Source: CAVQJU01 sp963729215 (GTDB lineage Bacteria; Acidobacteriota; Vicinamibacteria; Vicinamibacterales; CAVVIG01). Taken from it: 64,000 nucleotides of DNA. The notes below the pieces were generated by a model. That model made no database searches and had not been told where the DNA came from. It saw only the letters and a program-made list of their open reading frames with translations. Numbering within the stretch: the stretch's first letter is position 1; each line of letters begins with the position of its first letter. This document shows, one piece after another, positions 8,436 to 19,065 of the stretch. The translations under genes were made by a program, and so were the position numbers. The stretch is from positions 186,001 to 250,000 of the forward strand of contig CAVSND010000031.1 in NCBI GenBank assembly GCA_963729215.1, in the 5' to 3' direction.

Positions 8436-9248
8436 CTATCGTTCGTCGCGCCGGCCGTAGTAGTAGCCTCCGTTGTCCTCGATGGCAATCGGGGCGCCAA
8501 ATAACTCGGTCAGCGCCTTCGACGTCAGCACGGCGGCCTTGGGACCGGCCGCCGCGATTCGTCCCTCGCGCAGCAGAATCACGCGTTGAATCTCGGGAAC
8601 GATTTCGTCGATGTGGTGGGTGATCAGGATCAACGTCGTGCCGTCGCGGGCGATCTGGCGGACGCGCTCCATGAAATCGTGCCGCGCGGCCAGATCCAGG
8701 CCGGTCGTCGGCTCGTCCAGGACCAGCGCCCGCGGCGACGTGACCAGCGCGCGCGCCAGCAGCACCCGCCGCGCTTCGCCGCTCGACAGCTCGTCGAGCC
8801 AGCGGCGGGCCAGGTGGCTCGCGCCCATGCGCTCGAGCGCGACGACCGCCTTTTTCCGCATCTCGCCGGTCACCACGCCGTAGCGCAGGATACCGTCCGA
8901 TGCCAGAAAGCCCGAGAGCACCGCGGCCTCGCCGGAGATGCGGCCTTCGCTGTTGCCGGCGACGAACCGCTGGTGCAAATCGGCCGACACGATGCCGAGC
9001 TGGGATCGCAGGTCGAACACGTCCCAGTTGTCGCTGCCGAACACGCGCACGGTCGATTGGCCGTTGTCGGTGACGAGGGCGCGCACCTCATGCGTCAGCA
9101 ACTTGACGAGCAGGGACTTGCCGGCGCCATTGGGGCCGACAATGGCGGTGTGCTCGCCCTCCTCGATCGTGAGGGTGAGCGCGTCGAGAACGGCACGATC
9201 GCCCTTGATGACGGTCGCGTCCTTCAGTTCCAACACAGGGGAGCTCAT
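8436..9248 (-). CDS. ABC transporter ATP-binding protein
   Basis: 270 residues with all ABC ATPase motifs: Walker A GPNGAGKS (about residues 38-45), signature LSSGEARRVLLARAL, Walker B ALVLDEPTTGLD, and the switch histidine in LITHHIDEI. It resembles stand-alone ModF/YlmA-like ATPases rather than an importer subunit. No permease gene is adjacent; the upstream gene is an MFS transporter separated by a hairpin repeat that fills the whole gap. Substrate unknown. Confidence 0.88.
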   Translation of the reverse strand: MSSPVLELKDATVIKGDRAVLDALTLTIEEGEHTAIVGPNGAGKSLLVKLLTHEVRALVTDNGQSTVRVFGSDNWDVFDLRSQLGIVSADLHQRFVAGNSEGRISGEAAVLSGFLASDGILRYGVVTGEMRKKAVVALERMGASHLARRWLDELSSGEARRVLLARALVTSPRALVLDEPTTGLDLAARHDFMERVRQIARDGTTLILITHHIDEIVPEIQRVILLREGRIAAAGPKAAVLTSKALTELFGAPIAIEDNGGYYYGRRDER

Positions 9249-9252
9249 AGAA

Positions 9253-9353
9253 GTTCAAAGTGCAAAGTACAAAGTGCAAAGTAGAAGTCAGTTGAAAGTC
9301 CTGCAATTGTACTTTCAACCGACTTCTACTTCGAACTTTGAACTTTGTACTTC
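9253..9353. repeat. Long inverted repeat built of AAAGTGC-type words
   Basis: Left arm 9,253-9,299 (tandem GCAAAGT / ACAAAGT words, then GTAGAAGTC and GTTGAAAGT) pairs with right arm 9,311-9,353 around an 11-base loop. Similar wording appears at 15,930-16,080 and 26,840-26,910. Confidence 0.85.
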
Positions 9354-9362
9354 TTCGCATTC

Positions 9363-10679
9363 CTAGGTTGGAAGTGCCCGGCCGCGTGTCTCTTCGGAGA
9401 ATGGAAGGAGGAACAACCCGAGGACGAAGGCAGCGGCCGTGACGGCGACCGGCACGCCGAGGCTGCCGTATGACTGGATCGCGGTCCCGACCAGAAAGAC
9501 CATCGCCACGCCGAAGAAACGGCCGACCGAGCTGACGAACGCGATTGCGCTCGCGCGGCAGTTCGTGGCGTACTGCTCGGGCAGCCACAGGGTGTAGAGC
9601 GCGAAATTCGCGCCGCCGATGCCCAGAAAGAAGATCAGCACGAAGAAGGGAGCCAGCGCGGACGGCAGGTAGAAGATGTAGCCGAACGCGATCGCAACCG
9701 CGACGCCGAGCGTGGCGAAGTACAGCCCCATCGCCAGGCGGCGCCCGAAACGCTCGGCCAGCCACGGCGCCCCGAGACACCCGATGATGGTGGCAATCGA
9801 CAGCACCATCGACCCATACGACGCGATCCGCGCCGCCTCAGGAGCCGCGTAGCCCGCGGCGCGGGCGATCTGCGTCACGGCCGTGGGGACGTAGATCGAC
9901 CCCGCCCACAGCCCGACAATGGACACGGTGAAGAGCAGCGAGTTGATGATCGTCCGGCGCTTGTATCGGGGTGAGAACAGCGCGGCGAACGCCTCGCCCA
10001 TGCGGGGACGTTCCTTTCCCTTGGCCTTGTCCTGCCAGGTCTTCGGCTCGCGCACCCCGCTCTGAATCCAGCCGACCAGCAGCGCGGGCGCGCCGCCCAG
10101 GATGAACATCCAGCGCCACCCGTAGTTGGCGCCGATCGAATAGTTCGCCAGCGCGGCGAGGAAGAACCCGAAGTAATAGCCGGTATGCATGTAACCGGCG
10201 CCCATCTTCCGCCGATCCTCCGGCCACTCCTCCGCCACGAAGGTCCCGCCCATCGGCTGTTCGCCGCCCAGGCCAATCCCGCACAGCACGCGCAGCACGC
10301 CGAGCTGCCAGATGTTCGTCACGAGGCCGCACATGAAGGTGAAGACCGAATAGAACAGGATGGTCAGGATGAGCGCGCGCACGCGACCGAAGCGATCGGC
10401 GATCGGGCCCCACGCCATCGAGAGGCCCCAGCCGAAGAGAAACAGCGCCTGCAGGATGCTGCCGTAGTACCCGGTGTTGCCGGGCGTGGCGGCGATCCCC
10501 GACCGCGGCAGCAGCTCGGTGAGCGCCGGGACAAGCACGAGCGCGTAGATGAACGCGTCCATGCCGTCCAGCGTCCAGCCGCCCCAGGCGGCCCAGAACC
10601 CCTTGATCTGATTCGAATTGAGCTTCGTCAGCGTCCGCGCCGCCGGTACAGCGGTCGCCACGGTGTCCTGAACGGCCAT
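9363..10679 (-). CDS. MFS transporter, sugar/organic-anion (SHS/AAHS-like) type
   Basis: 438 residues from ATG 10,679; a TTG at 10,706 overlapping the upstream stop is an alternative. Twelve hydrophobic segments are readable. MFS signatures: GWTLDGMDAF in the first helix, ADRFGRVRAL in loop 2-3, GIGLGGEQPMGGTFVAEEWP in helix 4, and LAERFGRRLAMG in the second half. The GGE motif and a leading WTLDGMDAF are typical of carboxylate/sialate/aromatic-acid proton symporters. The substrate is not predictable. A similar MFS protein lies at 47,250. Confidence 0.88.
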   Translation of the reverse strand: MAVQDTVATAVPAARTLTKLNSNQIKGFWAAWGGWTLDGMDAFIYALVLVPALTELLPRSGIAATPGNTGYYGSILQALFLFGWGLSMAWGPIADRFGRVRALILTILFYSVFTFMCGLVTNIWQLGVLRVLCGIGLGGEQPMGGTFVAEEWPEDRRKMGAGYMHTGYYFGFFLAALANYSIGANYGWRWMFILGGAPALLVGWIQSGVREPKTWQDKAKGKERPRMGEAFAALFSPRYKRRTIINSLLFTVSIVGLWAGSIYVPTAVTQIARAAGYAAPEAARIASYGSMVLSIATIIGCLGAPWLAERFGRRLAMGLYFATLGVAVAIAFGYIFYLPSALAPFFVLIFFLGIGGANFALYTLWLPEQYATNCRASAIAFVSSVGRFFGVAMVFLVGTAIQSYGSLGVPVAVTAAAFVLGLFLLPFSEETRGRALPT

Positions 10680-10702
10680 AAGCCTCGCGAGTCTACGGGC
10701 GT

Positions 10703-13645
10703 TCAACGACGCGGGTCAAGCGTGAGCACGGCGTCCAGATCGTGGCGCGCCGCCGCGTTGTTCGGGTCGAGCTGCACGGAGCGGCGCAGATGTTCGACGG
10801 CTTCCTCGCGGGCGCCTCGATACGCGAGCGCCGCACCCAGGTGCCAATGCGTCGGCGCCGAATCGGGACCGAGCCTGAGCGCTTCGCGGAACTCGGCGAT
10901 GGCTTCATCGATGCGTCCCTTCTCCGCGAATGCGATGCCGAGCGTGTTGTGCACGTCCGCGGAGTCGGGCACGATGGCGCCGAGGTACGCGCTGCCTGCA
11001 ATCGTCGCGGCTCCGCCGTTCGGAGAGGTTGCGCGCGCGGGCCACGTCAGCCGGCGACGCAGCGTAAGCGCGGGCGATGAGCGTCGAGATACACGTCGAG
11101 CCCTTCCACGAGAGGAACCGGCCTGCCTTCGGCGAAGCAGTCCGGGCACCACGCGGCGACCTGGCGAAGATCGACGATGGAGGCCGGTACCGCAGCGCCG
11201 GAGTCGAGCAACGACCTCACGCCATATTCCTGAATCGGACGATCATCGCTCGCCGGGGCGATGTCCCGTGTCGCCTCCGCCAGCGTCTGCGCCGAGCCGA
11301 CGAACGCCCCGACGATCTCGCGCGCGCTTCCCAGGTCGAGCCGCCGCAGATCGGCTTGCACCGCCGGCGCATTCGCCAGCGCCGCGGTCAGCTGCGCCGG
11401 ATCGATCTCGATGCGCGGGTCCGGCCGTGCCGACGAGCAACAGGTCGGCTTCCGCGCCCGGAGAGCAGGACCGCCTGCGGAAAGACGTCGACAAACGCCC
11501 GCACCATCGCCAGCGTCGTCGCTGCAGGCACCTGGTAGGCCGGCAGCCACTGGCTGATGAAGCCGCCCGGCTTGAGTCGCGTCCGCGCCAGCGCGTAGAA
11601 CTCGCGTCGAATACAGCGCAGCCACGCCGGCGTACGCGATGGGCGGCGGCTCCAGCGTGATCAGGTCGTAGGAGGCCGGCGGCTGCATCTGCAGATGGTG
11701 CCGGCCGTCGTTGACGTAGACCGCCACGCGCGGGTCGTTCAGCACGTCGTGGTTGACGTCCGCTGAAGTAGCCCGCGTGGGCGAGGACGTCTCGCGAAAG
11801 ATCCGCGACCTCGACGCGCCGGATCGACGGATGCAGCGTGGCCGCATGCGTCGTGTTGCCGACGCCGAAACCGATCACCAGGACCGTCTCCGGGGCGTCC
11901 ATGGCAGAGGAGCGGAATGTGCGCGAGCGCACGCATGTAGCGCTGCGACAGCCAGCGCGGTCGACGACATCGGATGGCCGTTGGTGAGCAGCGTGCGGCC
12001 CTCGCCCGGCACATCGGTCACGGCGATGACTTCGGTCACGCCTTCGCGTCAGCGTCAGCAGCCGTTCGCCGGCCGTCGAGCGAGCCAGCGGCCCGAGTGA
12101 TCACGTAGCCGGACGGCAGCAGACACCACAACGCCAATGCAGCCGCCGAGCGACCAGCGTCGAGATCGTCGCAGCCGCGGCAGACGACGCGTCGCGGCGG
12201 CCCGCGTACGACCGGCCTGACGCGTCAGGCCGCCGCGGCGAGATACAGCGGCACGACGCGAGCGCGGCGCCGATGCGTCAAGCACGCGTGGCGCTGCCCT
12301 GGATCCCGAGCGTCGGCAAGAAGCAGGAAGCCGGCGGCCAGGCAGCCGCACACGGCGCCGACGGTGTTGGCAAGGTAGAGCACGCCGGCGCGGCGGCCGA
12401 CGGAGCGCTCCGCGCGCTGGATGATCGCATTGGCGAGCGGAAAACTGAATCCCATCAGCAGCGCGGGCAGGCCGACTTCCAACAGGATCGGTCTCGCGTT
12501 GAACCACGAGCTCGCGACGATCGCGCCTGTCCAGGCCGGCGATTCGCAGTCCGGCCGCGCGCCTGATCGGCTCGGTCGGCCATCACGACGTGCTCGATGG
12601 CTCTCGCATCGGCCATCGCCAGTCCGAGAAGAGTCAGACGCGACGAAGAGCGCCTGCACGACCATCAACCACTGCGCCGGCCGGGCCGTGCGGCGCAGCA
12701 GCAGGCCGGACAGCCAGCGAGCCGGCGCCGATGCCGATCAGGATGACGGTCAGCAGCAGCGAGAAGACCGCGCGGAATCCGCCGAGCAGAATCGAGAAGT
12801 GGCGGAACCACAGAATCTCCATCCCCATCGCCGCGAAACCGGACATCGCGAGCGCGAGGCTGGTCGCGGGACGCGCGAGACGACACCGAGCTGACCGGAC
12901 CGCTGAGTCTGCGGTCGACTGTCCTGTGCAGGCTTGTCGCCAGAGCCGTTTCTGCGCGGTGCCGCCAGCCTCCGACATCCGGGCCGCGACGCGAGCAAGG
13001 AACGCGCCGCCAGCCGCGACGAGATTGAACGACACCGCGGCGATCTGCGTCGCCATGAAGGCCCGAAGCCGGCACCAGCGCGAAGTCGGTCAGAAAGCAT
13101 CCCAGCGCCGCGCCGGCGGTGTTGACCGCGTACAGCGAGCGCGATCCGGCGGCCGCCGGTCGTCGACATCGCTCTCGGACGAGATGACGAATGAGGAGCG
13201 TCAGCGTCCCACCCATCAACAGCGTGATGGGCGTCAGCAGGACGACGGCGATCGCTGCGCGGGCGAGATAAGACGTCGTCGACAGGACGTACCAGCCGCC
13301 GCGCTCGCGCGAGTAGACGGACGCAGCGCCGAGACCTGGCCCAGGTGCGGCAAGCAGCGCCGAGATGCCCAAGCCCCATGCACGCCGATGAGCGAGCTCG
13401 CGAGTAGCCGTACGCCCGAAGCAGCGACTGCGCCGGGCTGTCGTAGCGCCGATCCGCCCACGCGCCGACGAGAAGCTGCCGGCGCCGAGGCCCAGCATGA
13501 AGATCGCGACCACCAGCGACGTGGAGTAGACCGTGTTCCCGAACACGTTGCCGAACACGCGGACCCAGACGACCTGATAGATCAGGCCGCTGAGGCCTGA
13601 ACAGAAGAACAGGAGATAGATCAGACCCTTACCTGTTATTTCCAC
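10703..13645 (-). pseudogene. Membrane-fused spermidine synthase-like protein with C-terminal TPRs, frame-broken
   Basis: A roughly 980-codon gene spread over all three frames. N-terminus from ATG 13,645: GLIYLLFFCSGLSGLIYQVV and VFMLGLGAGS-type helices; then LLTPITLLMGGTLTLLIRHL, SLYAVNTAGAALGCFLTDFA, GMEILWFRHFSILLGGFRAV, LLEVGLPALLMGFSFPLANA. The soluble part reads LLTNGHPMSST, ETVLVIGFGVGNTTHAATLH (SAM-like Rossmann loop), VYVNDGRHHLQ and YDLITLEPPPIAYAG. The C-terminus has TPR units (VHNTLGIAFAEKGRIDEAIA, THWHLGAALAYRGAREEAVE). At least eight frame changes occur. This is the fused MFS/spermidine-synthase-like family; real polyamine activity is not established for it. Coded as pseudogene only because the reading frame is broken; sequencing indels may be responsible. 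Confidence 0.7.
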
Positions 13646-14919
13646 ACGGCGGCAACGGGCTTGCCGACCAGAAACGCCGGGTTCGCGCCGGGCCGCGGCC
13701 GAATTTCTGCGCGCGGCCGCTGTCGACTTCGGCGACGTAGAAGTTGCCCTCCTGATCGACGCTGAGCCCGTGGACGCCCCAGAAGCCGCCGGGGAAATCG
13801 CCCCAGGTGCCCCAGGAGTACAGGAAGTTGCCGTCCAGATCGTACTTCAGCATCTTCGACGTGCCGCGATCGAAGGCCCACAGGTACCGGTCGGCGCCGA
13901 TGATGAACAGGTGGATGTCCGACGGCGGCGGGCCGAAGCTCCACTCGTTGAGGTACTTGCCGTTCTCGTCGAAGACCTGCACGCGGTGGTTCTGCCGGTC
14001 GTTGACGAAGACCGCCGGGTCTGCGGGTCGACGGCGATGCCGTGCACGTTGTTGAAGTAGCCGGGGCGCTTCTCGGGCGGCGGCGTGCCCTTCTCGCCCC
14101 ACGCCATCAGGTACTTGCCGTTCTTGTCGAACTTCACGACGCGCGTGTTGGCGTAGCCGTCGGCGACGAAGAACGTGCCGTCGGGCAGCCACGCGATGAA
14201 CGTCGGCCGGTAGAAGTGCTTGTCGTCGGCGGCGTGCACGTTGGGCTCGCCGATGGTCTGCAGCAGCCGCTTGCCGTCGTTGGTGAAAATGAAGATGGCG
14301 TGCCGGTAATCGTCGACGATCCAGACGCGCTTCTCCGGATCGTACGGGCTGATGTAGACGGCGTGGGGCCGCCGCAGCATCTTGTCCCACTGCGTCCAGT
14401 CCTCGATGATGTTGCCGTTGGCGTCCACGACGACGATGCAGTGGTCCCAGTTGAAGTCGACGCCGGGCTGGCCGACGTCCGAATCGTCGCCCACCTTTCC
14501 GTCGCGTTCGAGCGCCCCGGGAGGGCTGGTCGACGTCGCGTCGCGCCAGGGCAGGCGGCCAATCGGGAACTCGATGCTCGGGCCCGAGCTGCGGCAGCTT
14601 GATCTTCTTCGGCCGCTCGATGTTCGGGCAGTTCGCCGCGCTGCAGGATGAACACGCGGTTCGGGCTCTCGGCGAACACGCTCTGCCCGGCGCCCCACGT
14701 CCATTTTTCGTTGCCCGGCAGGCTCGAGAGCGGCTTGGGCCAGTTCGGCACGATTTCGTAGCCGCCGAACATGTCCTGTCCGCCTTTTTCGCCTGGCACC
14801 GCGGCGAACCGCGGTTCCTGCCTGCCCTGCCCCCGCACGGTCGGTGTTCGACCGGCAAACACCAGAGCCGCGACGGCGGCTGCTGCGACGGTCGCGAGAA
14901 TCGAAGCCCTTTGACGCAT
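13636..14919 (-). CDS. Secreted six-bladed beta-propeller (NHL-type) protein, frame-broken
   Basis: Start ATG 14,919; a signal peptide follows (LATVAAAAVAALVFAGRTP). Propeller-blade text is clear in the other frames: HCIVVVDANGNIIEDW, RVWIVDDYRHAIFIFTNDG, FFVADGYANTRVVKFDKNGK, NDRQNHRVQVFDENGKYL, LWAFDRGTSKMLKYDLDGNF, FYVAEVDSGRAQK. The C-terminus ends PAFLVGKPVAAVWK before TAA at 13,636. Frame changes lie near 14,627, 14,590, 14,015 and 13,700. The repeated V-D-x-x-N pattern with calcium-like and histidine residues resembles peptidylamidoglycolate lyase/NHL folds. It is a paralogue of the gene at 1-441 and lies next to a cytochrome c, hinting at a periplasmic redox or scaffold role (inference). 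Confidence 0.78.
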
Positions 14920-14979
14920 CTCTCTACCTCTGGGAATCGTGTCCTGATGCTGCGCGCGCATGTCCCGACCGCCGATAGG

Positions 14980-15914
14980 CTACAGCGAGCCGAGATACGC
15001 CGCAATCGCGAGGATATCGTCGTCGGTCAGGCGTGCGACGGGTTTCTTCATCAGCTGCGCATCCACGCCGTTTCTCGTGCCGTCCTTGAAGAGGTAAGCT
15101 GACGCGCGATGTAGATGGGGTGAAGACCCGCGAGCCGAGGCACATTGCCAAGCCCCCGCATGTTGTCGCCGTGGCAAATCGTGCACGCGACGGTCTTCCC
15201 CGCCCCGCCTGTTTCGGCCAGGGCTTTCCCTTTCGCGATGCTGCCCACCGGGACGTACGCCGTGAAGCCCGACTTCGGGTCGCGATTCCTCGCCCGGTTC
15301 TGATCCTGGGGAACGGTGATGATCCGGTTGCCGGTCGGCTCGGTGCCGCCGGCAGGCGCGAGGAACCGCATGCGTCCCTGGCCCACGATCGTCTTCGGCA
15401 CCGTGTCGGCTTCAGTGACCTTCGTCCAGGCCGCGGGCTTGAGCGCGGCGAACCATTCCGCCACCTGCTTCGACTCCTCGTCCGAGACATCCTTCGCGAT
15501 CGTGTTCATGCGGGCGGAATCTTTCCGGGCGCCGCTCTTGAAATCGGCCATCTGCTGCATCAGGTAGGCCGCGGTGAACCCCGTCAGGCCGGCGGATTCA
15601 GGATGCCCCTCTCCGGACATGAGGTGACAGGCGCCGCAGGCCATCGCCGTGCCGTGGCCCTTCTGAATCAGCGCGGGAGCGGGCGCATGTTCATCGGGAA
15701 ACCAGTCCGGCGGGTTCATCAGATCGTCGATCTGCGCCGGCGTATACGACTTCGTGCTGCCGGGCACGTTCTTGGGGCCTTCCTCCGCCGGCAGCGAGCC
15801 GTTGATCGCGGGAAACGCCCACGACGGCTCCCGCCCGGCCGGCGCCGCCGGTTGCTGCGCCGCCGATCGACCAGACACAGACGCGAACACGATCGCGCCA
15901 AACATCCGTTTCAC
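14980..15914 (-). CDS. Di-haem cytochrome c (c4-like), one frame change near the C-terminus
   Basis: Best start is GTG 15,914 with GGAGG four bases upstream, giving a signal peptide VKRMFGAIVFASVSGRSAAQ. Two haem-binding motifs are visible, CGACH and CTICH, each in a small cytochrome c domain (MACGACHLMSGEG, VACTICHGDNMRG). The end LTDDDILAIAAYLGSL is the usual last helix of class I cytochromes c and lies in another frame, so one indel sits near 15,090. The protein is probably periplasmic and carries electrons; partner unknown. It lies upstream of the propeller gene on the same strand. Confidence 0.82.
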
Positions 15915-15929
15915 GAAACCTCCAGCGAA

Positions 15930-16080
15930 GAAAAGTTCAAAGTGCAACGTCTCAAGATGACAGCGGTTCAAAGTCGGGAAGTTCGAGTCACGGGCGGAAG
16001 TAGCCACGCCCACGCCACCATTCGCGACTTTTCAACTTACTTCCGCGCTTGCTTCGTTTGCTTCTACTTCAAACGTCTAC
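15930..16080. repeat. Degenerate AAAGT-word inverted repeat
   Basis: Left half has AAAAGTTCAAAGTGC, GGTTCAAAGTC, GGAAGTTCGAGTC and CGGAAGTAG words; right half carries the complements (GACTTTTCAACTTACTTCC, CTTCTACTTCAAACG). It fills the gap between the cytochrome c start and the TonB receptor end. Confidence 0.6.
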
Positions 16081-16110
16081 CGCGCCGGCACTAAGCCCTT
16101 CCAACGATGT

Positions 16111-18982
16111 TCAGAACGTAAGCCGGAACCCCAACTGAACCGTCCGCGGCGCGTACGAAAGATTTGGCTCGAGAAAGGCTGGCCGTACGTCGGGCTGGTC
16201 TCGGTCGTGTCGTAGAGGCCGTAGTTCGCGTGGTTGAACACGTTGAAGACTTCCAGTAGCCATTGATCGCCGCGCGGGCGCCGACTCACCCGCTGCTGAA
16301 GTCGCATGTCGACCCGGTGAATCGGCTGCCCGACAAAGGCGTCGCGCGGAATGATCGAGCGTCCGGCCCGAGGGGCATCCTGACGTAAACGATCGATGCT
16401 GGTGATCCGCAGTATCCGCGCGCGTCGCAGCCGCAAAAGGCCTGAGTCCGCGGGCCGGACCCGTAGAAGTAGATGCCGCTCACCTGGAAGCCGTGTCCCA
16501 CCTCCCAGATGCCGTTGAAGACCAGCCGATGCCTCTGATCGGTTTCCCCGAGCGATCATTCGTCGCCAATATCCTTCGGAACCGGGAATTTCACCGCGGT
16601 AAGCCCGCTCAGCGGCGGCGGTCCCGGTCCAGAGACCCCCCAGCGTGTAGGTGAGCGAACCCTGCCAGTGATGGCTCATGCGCTTGGTGAAGCACGTCTG
16701 GAACCCGTGGTAATCGGAGCTGCCGTTGAACGGATCATCCCGACGATTCCCCAGCGGGAAACGGGCGATGGCGGCGTCCGAAAACGGATAGGGGATGCCG
16801 GTGGCAGGATTGAAGGTCAGGTTGACGTTGTCCTGAATCCACATGTTTCTCGTCGCGGGTCCCGGTGTACACGTAATCGGCCTGCATCGACATGATGTTT
16901 CCAAACTGGTGGGCGATGCCGATAGAGTCTTGCCAGCATGTGTGACGTTGCAAATCCGGAGGGGGGGCCAGTTCGGAGGCGAACGTAACAGGCAGCCCGG
17001 CACGTTGTTGACGTAGCAGAACCGCTTCAACGCCTGGGCATAGGTCGGCAGTGGTCCGTTGAACGGGTTCGCTGCAAAGTCCGCCCGGCCGTCATTGTTG
17101 ACGTGGATCACCGCAATCGTCAGCGGGCTCTTCGGCCACAAGACGTTCGTGTTCAAGATGTCGCATAGTACAGCCCCGATCCGCCGCGAATGACCGTCCG
17201 GTCATTGATCTGGTAGGCGAAGCCGACTCGCGGCTGCATGTTATTGGCGTCCTGCGGCCGGCCGGCCGCCTCGAACGGCGGAAAGATGACATTCTGTGCG
17301 AATGCATTCCAGATCAGGTCGTATCGCAGGCCGAGATTGGCCGTCAGGCTCGACGAGATCATCCAATCGTCCTGCGCCCATGCGCCGTATTTCCACAGTG
17401 GAAGGGAGTCAGGAACGCCGACGAGTCGGACACGCCGACCTTATAGGTTCGCGTAATGAGGAGATGCCGCGAAGTCCCAGGTATCGGCGTTGAAGGCGTC
17501 CGGCAAGAGCGCTTCGATATTCGCCGGAATGGGGCCGCCCGGGCGCATGATCCCTCCACACGGTTGCAATTACGTGTGTTGTCCACGAGGTGCAGATATT
17601 CGCCGCCCATCTTGAGGTCGTGACGGCCGGCCGCGTCGAACGATACGAGAAATCGTCGCGAAACGGTACACGCCCTGATTGCGATATCGCGGCAGGTTGC
17701 CGTTTCGGTTGAACCGGAAGCCGCTGAACGTAATGACCGGTCCGTCGGTCGTGATACCGTTGGGGGCCTGCCAGTGATTGGACCAGGTCGTCAGACTAAC
17801 CTGGTTGAGGCCGTAGGACGCGTATCCCCCTCTGAACTCGTTCAAGGCGCGGTTGCTGAGAACCTGCGTGAACTGGCCGAGGACGTCGGTATTGTGTTCT
17901 TCATTGTCGTTGGTGGACGAGGGATGGTTCACGCCTCCGGGCCCGAACGGCTGGAATAGGTCCCATGGACCACCTTCCCCATCAGACGCAGCTTCGGCGA
18001 AAGCTGATAGTCCAGGCGCACGCCCCCCAGCTTCACGTCTGTGACCCCTGCAGCTGGACATTGAATGCCGGGTACGGCGTTTGCCAGATCGAGGTCAGCG
18101 GCTGGCGCTCGTATTCGTAGTTGGCGAAGAAGTGAAGCTTGTCTCGCACAATCGGCCCGCCGTACGTCCCGCTGATCTGCTGATCCAGTAGGGGACGACC
18201 ATGCCCAGCACGGGATCCGCTGCGTTGAGGGCGCTGTCCCGGAAGTTGCCAACAAGCGTTCCGGAAAACATGTTGGTACCCGACTTCGTGACAGCGTTCA
18301 CCTGCACGCCCGATGAGCGGCCCTGGGTCGCGTCAAACCGATTCGAGATGAACTGGAATTCCGCGATCGAATCGTTGCTGTACCGCGATTGGTTGCCGGT
18401 GCCGAGATTCGACGTCACCTGCATGCCATCGACGTTGAGCTGGAACTCGCGGACGTCGACCCGGTCCTGCACAGGCGTCGCGCCCTGGGCGTTCGTCCGG
18501 TTCCCGGGCGCCAACAGGGCTAGCGACATCCAGTTGCGGCCCTGCGACGGCAACTCCGTCACCTGGCGCGGATCGATGCTGCTTCCGAGGCTGGAGGTGC
18601 TGGTCTCGATGAGCGGTGCCTGCGCCGTCACCGTGAGCGATTCGGCCACACCGCCAGTCGTCATCTGAATATTGATGGTGGTCGTCTGTCCGACGAGGAG
18701 CTCCACGCCTTCGCGGGTGACCGTGACGAAACCGGCGATATGTGCCGTGATCTTGAAGACGCCGACGCGGAGGGCGAGCCGATAGGCGCCTCGTTGATCG
18801 GTGAGCGCCTCGTAGGTGTTCCCCGACGCTACGTGCACTGCCTTTATCGTGACACCGGGCATGACCGCCATCGACGCGTCGGTCACGGTGCCGGTGACCG
18901 CAGCCTCCTGCGCGTATCCCACGGCCGGCACAACCAGGGTCACGGAGACTACGACCAACCGTCTCAGCAGACTCGATCCCAT
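16111..18982 (-). pseudogene. TonB-dependent receptor with N-terminal carboxypeptidase-regulatory-like domain, frame-broken
   Basis: Start ATG 18,982, signal peptide LLRRLVVVSVTLVVPAVGYA. Residues about 27-110 are the regulatory-like Ig-type domain (VTGTVTDASMAVMPGVTIKA, YEALTDQRGAYRLALRVGVF). The plug follows (SLGSSIDPRQVTELPSQGRN, VTSNLGTGNQSRYSNDSIAE, VNAVTKSGTNMFSGTLVGNF). The barrel is scattered over several frames and finishes VQLGFRLTF-stop at 16,111, a typical outer-membrane C-terminus. Total length, about 957 codons, fits the Acidobacteria OmpA-like/TonB receptor family, which imports or binds polymers. At least six frame changes; intact protein possible if these are sequencing errors. 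Confidence 0.75.
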
Positions 18983-19065
18983 GGATTCCTCCTCGAAAGA
19001 AGGGCTGTTTAGGGCAGCGACGCGGCGCTCACATTTGGCTTCTTCTTCCGCCTTCAGTCAGTCGG

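Noticed and set aside
10185..11660. Long plus-strand frame over the MFS and fused-synthase region
   Set aside because: No recognisable protein text; TPR, SAM-like and membrane segments are all on the minus strand.
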